From: Desmodus rotundus
Taxonomy: Eukaryota > Chordata > Mammalia > Chiroptera > Phyllostomidae
Reading direction: 5' to 3'
Assembly (NCBI RefSeq): GCF_022682495.2
Contig: NC_071397.1
Location: 25,001,427-25,065,426 of the forward strand
DNA: 64,000 nt
Below the pieces are notes generated by a model. The model did not search any database. It was given only the letters and a program-made list of their open reading frames with translations, and was not told where the DNA came from. The position numbers and the translations under genes are program-made. Position 1 is the stretch's first letter. Every line of letters begins with the position of its first letter. Positions 57,651 through 64,000 of this stretch are shown here, in pieces.

Positions 57651-57789
57651 CATAAAAAACACTATAAAACACTATAAAATTATATATAGTCATTTTTCAC
57701 ATAAATGCATATATAATCATTTTGGTAAAAATGATCTACTGATTTTACATATATCATCAAATAGAAATTGAAATATTGGTTGCAAATTT

Positions 57790-58600
57790 TTCATGAATAA
57801 CAAAGGACCTAGAGTAGTCAAAATAATTTTTAGAAAGAACCAAGTGCCCGATTTCAGAATTTACTAAAAATATACAGTTAATCAAAATAATGTGGATATG
57901 GATAAGTGGCACAGAATGGAGTGTCCATAAACAAACCCACACATATATGTTGAGTTGAATTTCAGTAAATGTTCTCAGGTAAGTCAATTGGGAAAGGATA
58001 AGTGGTAAAAAAGTACTCAATAAGTGGTGAAGTATTAGACATTCTTGTACATATGAATCATTACCCATATTTTACATTGTATACAAAAATTAAGTTGAAA
58101 TATAAGTGTTAAAACCAAAATTATAAAACATCTAGTAGAATGAAAGGAGAAAATTTTGTGTGTTAGTTTACAAATATTTATATTTATGAATCATAAAAAA
58201 ACAAGTCATCATGAATTAACGTAAGACCTCTGCTTTTAAAAAGACATTGTTAAAAATACAGAAGCACAAGTACTAGTCTTGGAGAAAATATCTGCAAATC
58301 TTACAGAAGATAAAGATCTTAATGATTAAATACATAAAGGTCTTTTACAAACAAAAGTGTAAACATGCAAGAGACACAGATAGCAAATAAGCACATAAAA
58401 AGATGCTTAAAGCCACTAGTCATTATAAAAATTAAAATCTCATTTGGATACTACGACACATAACTAGAAAAGCAAAAATTAAGAACTAGAACAAAACCCC
58501 ACACCATGGAAAGGCCTGACAAGTGTTTGGTACAGTGGGAATTCTCACATGGTGCTGGGGGAAGGCAATGCTGCTCTCATACCACAGTGACAAATCTGAG
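57790..58600 (+). mobile_element. Old L1 ORF2 fragment
   Basis: Degraded but ordered ORF2 text is present: 'acaaaggacctagagtagtc', 'gtgcccgatttcagaattta', 'cataaacaaacccacacata', 'tcttggagaaaatatctgca' and 'taagcacataaaaagatgct'. This covers the region between the reverse transcriptase and the C-terminal domain. Neither the 5' nor the 3' end of the L1 is present. Confidence 0.75.
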
Positions 58601-58604
58601 TAAT

Positions 58605-59080
58605 TGTGATAGAAACACTAAAGCCTATAGTGGTTACTACCTGGCTCTTTTTAGAGCAGTCAGTTTCTGCACTGCTCCTGTGGTCGCAATGGGAATATCC
58701 GTGTTATCGAGACTACAGAAATAGTCTCTTTTAACTAAAATAAATGAAGGGAAAATAATTTTTTTCTAGGATAAATTAGATCAATCAATTAAAAACAAGA
58801 TCAAGACTTTTTAGATTAATATTTGCTAGTATAAGGCATTGCTGATTTATACTATGATAGAGGTTTTTCCTCAACTCCTGACCTTAAAGATTTGGGTGAC
58901 AGAGATGAAGTGGTTTCATACAAACAACTCCTAAACTAAAATTGTGCATTAGTTGAAGAAAACATTTCCTGAATATTTTTGTACTTCAATTTGTTGCTTG
59001 AACTAAAATATTTTCCTAATATTTTAAACCTGAACTTTCACTTCATAAAACCATTTTCAAAAACGTCCTTATACCTCTGC
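58605..59080. other. Unassigned sequence
   Basis: Nothing is recognised between the L1 fragment and the MER20 element. Confidence 0.45.
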
Positions 59081-59082
59081 CC

Positions 59083-59309
59083 TAAGAGTAATTCTCAGCT
59101 GAGGACTGTTTTGCCTCTCCAGGGAAGTTGGCAATACACGTATACTTTTTTGGTAGCTGCAGTTCTCACGGGGGAAGGAGGGCATGCTACCGGCATGTGG
59201 AAGGTAGAGGACAGAAATGCTACTAAACATTGCAACTCATAGGAAATTCCCCACAACAAATAACTATTCTCGCTAAAATTTATTAATCGTGCTGAGGTTG
59301 AGAAACCCT
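59083..59309 (+). mobile_element. MER20-like hAT element
   Basis: The length (227 bp) and motif order fit MER20: 'attctcagctgaggactgtt', 'gaagttggcaatacacgt', 'actaaacattgcaactcata', then 'tgctgaggttgagaaaccc' at the end. Confidence 0.8.
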
Positions 59310-59602
59310 CCTACAGACATATGGCAATAAATAATTAGCTTTCATGTTAACAAAATTACCCCAGAATTGCTATCTCCACTTCATCTTTCATGGCATACAA
59401 GGTCTGTCCAGAAAGTATATAGACATTTATTGAAGAAGATACAGATACAAGAAATATTGTACATGGGACAGTGATACCTCAGTGCCCTTCAAAATAGGAG
59501 TGTTGGGACCTCACACAGTTCTCCCAGCATCTCTTCCACTATTCAAAACACTCTGCAAAATCCTTTATTGGAATCACCATCAGCTTAATTTCCTGAATCT
59601 CA

Positions 59603-60520
59603 TCAACAGTCTGAAATCTCTTCCCTTTCAACAGTGATTTTGGTTTGGGGAAAAGCCAGAAGTTGTAGGGCAGCTAATCTGGGCTTAGGGGGCTGGATCA
59701 CCTGGGTGATTTGATGTTTCACCAAAAAACTCTGCATGAAGCATACTCCATGAGTGGGCACACTGTCTGGATGAAGCAGCCAATCACCAGTCACCCATAG
59801 TTGTGGCCCTTTTTGTCATATTGTATCTCTCAACCAATGAAAAATGTTGAGGTAGTACTCCTTATTAATTGTTTGTCCTGGAGGGGCATACTGATGATGG
59901 ACAACACCTTCCCAACCAGAAAACAGTTAACGTGGTCTTGATTTTGCTGCAACTTTGCCACACCTTCTTTAGGTGTGGAGAGCCAAGCAACTTCCATTGG
60001 AATGACGGGGCCCTCATTTCTGGATCACAGCTGTAGACCCACCATTCATCTCTGGTTATGACTTTCTTGAGGAAACCTGGTGCAATGGTAGCGATTTAAT
60101 CAAGTCATTAGCAACTACAGCACGATGTTTCTTCTGCTCTGGTAGCAGACCATGGAACAAATTGTACCATGACACATTTCATGCCAAGATCCTGCATCAA
60201 AATCTCAGACACTGTAGTTTTTGGAATCCCCATGTCAACTTCTAGTTTTCACATTGTCAGTTGCCAATCTTTGTTGAATGCAACCCACGCATGTTCAACA
60301 TTCTTAGGTGTTCTGCTTGTTGCAGGCCTTCCAGAATGTGGACCACTTTCAACAGTTTCTTGACCATCTTTGAAGCATTTGTTCCACACTTTTGTTTGTG
60401 TTGCACTCATTGCTTTGTCCTCAAAAGCCTTCTGAATCATACAAATAGTTTCTACAGAGGAATGTTCAAGCATAAGACAAAATTTGATGCAGATTCATTG
60501 CTCTACTCACTCATTTTGAA
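59603..60520 (-). pseudogene. Mariner transposase remnant
   Basis: The N-terminal helix-turn-helix region is open at 60249-60473 and includes 'VWNKCFKDGQETVESG', 'SGRPATSRTP' and 'NKDWQLTM', as in mariner transposases and GVQW3. Further along, near 60040-60075, 'VITRDEWWVY' keeps the first catalytic aspartate. The frame at 59603-59794 holds 'GDWLLHPDSVPTHG' (second aspartate region) and 'KHQITQVIQPP'. The third catalytic aspartate motif is lost: the expected 'SPDLAPCDFWLF' region reads 'KPRLAALQLLAF'. Several frameshifts separate the parts. It is a decayed gene. Confidence 0.8.
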
Positions 60521-60664
60521 TGCAATATCCACACAGTATGCATGCTCACTCAATGGCATCTACTGTCCCCACTGACTAGGACAGTGAAGTCATCATTATT
60601 CATGCATGCACATACCAGTCCACTCTCCTTGGCTGCAAACTATTCTCATTATATTAACAATGGA

Positions 60665-61072
60665 ATACTACACAGCAGAATGAAAGAAGGAACTCCTACC
60701 CTTTGCGATTGCATGGATGGAATTGGAAAGCATTACGCTAAGTGAAGTAAGCCAGGCTGTGAAAGATAAGTACCATATGATCTCACCTATAAGTGGAACC
60801 TAATCAACAGAACAAACAAGTAAGCAAATAGAACCAGAGACATGGAAATAAAGAATAAACCAACAGTGACCAGAGGGGAGGGCGAAGGGGGGTAATGGGG
60901 AAAAGAAGGGGAAATGTCAAGTTAAGGAACATGTATAAAGGATGCATGGACAAAGACAATGGGTGGGGGAGAATTGAATGTGGGGGGTTGGGGGTGAGTA
61001 GGACAGGGGAGAGAAATGAGGGGGAATGGGGACAACAGTAATTTAACAACAATAAAAAAATTAAAAACAAAC
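60665..61072 (+). mobile_element. 5'-truncated L1 3' end inserted in the mariner element
   Basis: It runs from 'aatactacacagcagaatga' through 'gacaaagacaatgggtggg' and a long G-rich tract to 'aacaacaataaaaaaattaa'. The mariner text 'aacaatgg' just before it (60657-60664) is repeated after the tail (about 61070-61077). This gives an 8-bp or slightly longer target duplication. Confidence 0.85.
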
Positions 61073-61099
61073 AATGGCTGGACTTTTCCAAGACAGAAC

Positions 61100-64000
61100 T
61101 TGTTGTATATGCTAATTTCAGCATCTTCTCTTGGATATAATGATGAAGATCTTTATAGCAGATATCATGTAATAAGCAATGTACCATTACAAAGAATATA
61201 ATTTTAGGAATTTTTCAGCAAGTTCCAGGAAATAAAATAATTTCCCTGTAAACAGAATTGGCTGCTGGAATGTTGATACTTTTATCTGTGACATATAATA
61301 TTAAGGCTTTCATTTTTTCAAGTACTTTTATATTAACGTGGCTTTGTTGCTATTCTGATTTACTTGAACCCTTGTATGAATACATGTCAAAGCCATTCCA
61401 AAGGCACTTGTGGGTCATACAGAGTCTCTTCGGCCAAAGAAGAAAGAAACAAGTGTCTCGCAATTTGCTTTCTTAACTAATAATTCTACACAGCTTTTAC
61501 AGGTTTCCTTTATTTTTTTTGCTTGATGTTATAGTTGCCAGTACAAAAAAATTTGCAAATTTTAGAATGATATCATGGACATGTTCATAATTCTGTAAGT
61601 ATAATTCTTTATTTTTATAAACTTTTGTCAATATTCTAATGATTTTCCTTTCTAGATTTACTAGTTATGTGTAATGACTGTCAATTTATTTCCCTACAGG
61701 ATAGTTATTCTTAGTCATAATTAAATACTATAACATTTTATTATAATACTTATTATTAATTTATGCATTGACTGGTTAATACAAATTTACCATAAAAGAC
61801 ATGATATTCACTCCAAGTTATATTTTTGTCATAACTGTTATTTATACCTATCAATAATAAAATGTATATATTCATCTTTTATATTTTCCTATGTTATCAT
61901 ATTTGAACAGGACTTCCAATTTTTAATATTTTCTGAACATTAATTCATGTTTCTATGACATTTAGAGATTTAAATAGTTAATTGATTTTATAACTTGTTA
62001 AAAGAAAGCAGTATTGCAAAAGCTATAGTGATTATTATAAAATTATTATTAAAAATGGAAATGTAGGTAAAAAGTTTAGATAATAATTTTATAATTATAT
62101 AAATAGAAAAAAATGAAAGTTCAGTATATAAGAAATTCTATATAGAAAATGTCTGAGAAATTTATTTGTTACAAAATAATTCAAAAAGTCCTCAGAATTT
62201 TATCTAAAAGAGATAAGAATAAATATATTAAGGAAAAAAGTATAGGCTATTAAGGTAATTAGACAGTCAAAGAACAATAAAGAATCCTTTAGGTAAAAAC
62301 CTAAATTTAAGAATTCACAGAAATATTACACTTATTATCTCAGTATAGATTCAACATTTAATTTATCCTGCTTTCAAAAATAAATTTCATATCTGTCTGA
62401 AATTTTAATTCTGATTTTTAAATTTCAATGTTTTCTTCTGAATAAACTGTAGGTTGTTCTTCATTAAGTATTCTGCATAAGGAATATAGTACTTCTGTGC
62501 AGTTAATCTATAATGAGATAGTACTTTATTGCACCTTACCTCATTAATAATGTACTATTGACATGTCAATGAAACAAACTATGTTATCCTTCTATCGAAT
62601 TTCCCATTATGTAAAAGGAAGAGAAATGGACTCTATGGGAACAGGCCCACATTCAATCCTTGAATCAGACAGAGACTAGGTGTGTGATTCTAAGGTCACA
62701 AGCAAGAGCACCTCTGCTGGTAGTAATCTTGAGGTAAATGATGGCTGTTTTTTCATCATCATCATCATCATCATCATCGATGATATAAATGTTACGCTGC
62801 ATTTTCTTCCCTGAGTCTATAACAAAATGCAGATTTGATAAGAATGGGCACTTCCATTACTTTTTAAAGCAGTGCAGGTGGGTGTATCTTACTCACTACA
62901 CTGTGGTTAGCACATATTTAACAACATTGGTCCACTCCTGACTTGCAGTAAATGAAGTGCTATATAAAGCAAAAGTTAAAACCAGGTAGGAAGAAAGAAA
63001 ACCTGTAGGGAATTTACAAAACAGTTGGTAGGGTAAAAACATTTGGCTCTAAGCTTTCAGTTACCAAAACAAAAATGGTTTGTTTTAAGAGACCCCTTAT
63101 TTTTTGAAGCTGTGACCTGAAAAAATCTCCACTAAAACTCCAATAGCAAAACTCAAAGAACTAGTTTTCTCAGTATCCCTCAATAGTACACTTTAGAGCT
63201 AAATTAGTAAAATAAATTTTGTAAATAGTCAATGTACTATGACTCAATAGTTAACATTATTCTGTTAATTTGACACTAGCTAAACATAGGTTTAATTCTA
63301 CGTATTGAGAAGAATGGGTTGCTTGTCCCTCATTTATGAATGTAATAATTTAATATATAGTAAAAAATAGCTTTGAGGACATTCTAGATATGTAACATTG
63401 TACTCTGTATCACAGAGACAAATATGTGTATAAGATTTGGTACCCTTTATCACGAAATTCACTGTCAAGGGAAAGGGGAATCAAATAAAATAAATATAAT
63501 GCAATGTAGTAAGGGCATAATTGGGAGAAAAGAGAGAATAACCTGGTAGCACAATTCAAGAACACCTGAGAAAAATGGGAGGTAGAAGAAGGAGCTGTCT
63601 GAAGAGTGATATGTAAAATAAGTCTCAGGTGATTCCATCAATAAATTATTTCTGAAAATGGAATTTTATTAAGGATTGCATAGAAAAAAATATATTGTAA
63701 GAACTTTGCAAAAGATTAAGTTACACAAAAGATATCTTAAATAGCAATATGAAATAAAAAACTAATTTTCTCTCCCAGCCATAATAGAGTAACAGATAAA
63801 AATTAAGTGTTCATTCTGAACAGCTAGGTACTGAACAGCACATATGAAGCAAAGGTCTTCAAACATTGAACAAGAAGCTACACTTGACAGCTTAATTATC
63901 CAATCATACCACCTGGAAAGAGCCTCTGGGCTCCAGCATGACTGTGGGAGCACAAATGGGCTATGGCATTCTCCATGAATTGAGGAAACAGTTAAAAATT
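61100..64000. other. Unassigned AT-rich sequence
   Basis: No gene or confident interspersed repeat is seen. An (ATC)n microsatellite lies at 62754-62778, and a possible MIR remnant near 62640-62760 is too weak to call. Confidence 0.5.
62754..62778. repeat. (ATC)n microsatellite
   Basis: Eight tandem CAT/ATC units followed by 'gatgat', giving a small dyad at the right edge. Confidence 0.9.

Larger units (their letters stand above)
59399..61098 (-). mobile_element. Mariner transposon copy split by an L1
   Basis: On the minus strand this is the same mariner family as 56991-57650. Its 3' terminal region is at 59399 ('aaggtctgtccagaaagtat' on the plus strand), with a small deletion just inside. 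Its 5' terminal region is at the right: 'ctattctcattatattaaca' up to 60664, and the last piece 'aatggctggacttttcc' at 61073-61089 lies beyond an inserted L1. Rejoined in order, these match the 5' end of the other copy ('aaaaagtcctgccattatta' read in reverse). The transposase gene is present but disrupted. Confidence 0.85.

Noticed and set aside
1..64000. CRISPR arrays, bacterial operons, phage or a novel multi-gene system
   Set aside because: No spaced identical repeats, no co-directional packed genes and no bacterial signals exist here. The sequence is mammalian intergenic or intronic DNA dominated by decayed transposons.

Overview
The window is a visibly AT-rich, gene-poor stretch of a mammalian nuclear genome. 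I see no convincing complete protein-coding gene, no CRISPR array and no bacterial-style operon. Most translatable open frames longer than 60 codons are chance frames or remnants of transposons. The LINE-1 (L1) 3' ends, with a G-rich 3' UTR followed by a tail like 'gggacaactataataagaa', are of the type I associate with bats. Several Tc1/mariner elements, and the absence of any Alu, B1, carnivore CAN-SINE, BovB or vespertilionid Ves SINE that I could recognise, fit a bat, possibly outside the vespertilionids. The bat assignment is an inference from remembered repeat families, not a demonstrated fact.

Layout. 1-4985 is mostly unique sequence with two MIR-like fragments, a U2 snRNA pseudogene (3757-3818, minus) and an old unnamed repeat. 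4990-12490 is a near full-length but dead L1 on the plus strand. Its parts are a GC-richer 5' block, three ~314-bp pyrimidine-rich tandem units, an ORF1 remnant, an ORF2 remnant and the 3' UTR. It is interrupted by a 322-bp terminal-inverted-repeat element with TA duplications and by an 83-bp truncated L1. 14434-19750 carries a hAT-like piece, a minus-strand L1 3' end, a Tigger1-type element with TA duplications, and a second Tigger-like element split by an L1-containing insertion. 22600-31260 is largely unique sequence with L1 3' ends. A solo endogenous-retrovirus LTR with a perfect 6-bp target duplication lies at 31263-31790. 32545-37300 holds an L2 3' end, L1 fragments and an old L1 split by a younger one. 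41668-42040 is a MER5A-like element split by a twin-primed (inverted) L1. 42145-42378 (minus) is the best candidate for a real host exon. 49330-54715 holds a young L1 3' end next to an old L1 that itself contains a 131-bp mariner MITE and a further L1 piece. 56991-61098 contains two mariner copies in opposite orientation, the second split by an L1. The remainder to 64000 is unique AT-rich sequence.

The elements do not work together as a system. They form a stratigraphy of insertions, with old L1, L2 and MIR at the base, then hAT and Tigger elements, then mariner and younger L1. Every L1 examined has stop codons or frameshifts, so none looks able to move. The most useful observations are the L1 5' tandem repeats, the orphan exon candidate, and the set of nested insertions whose target duplications can be read directly.
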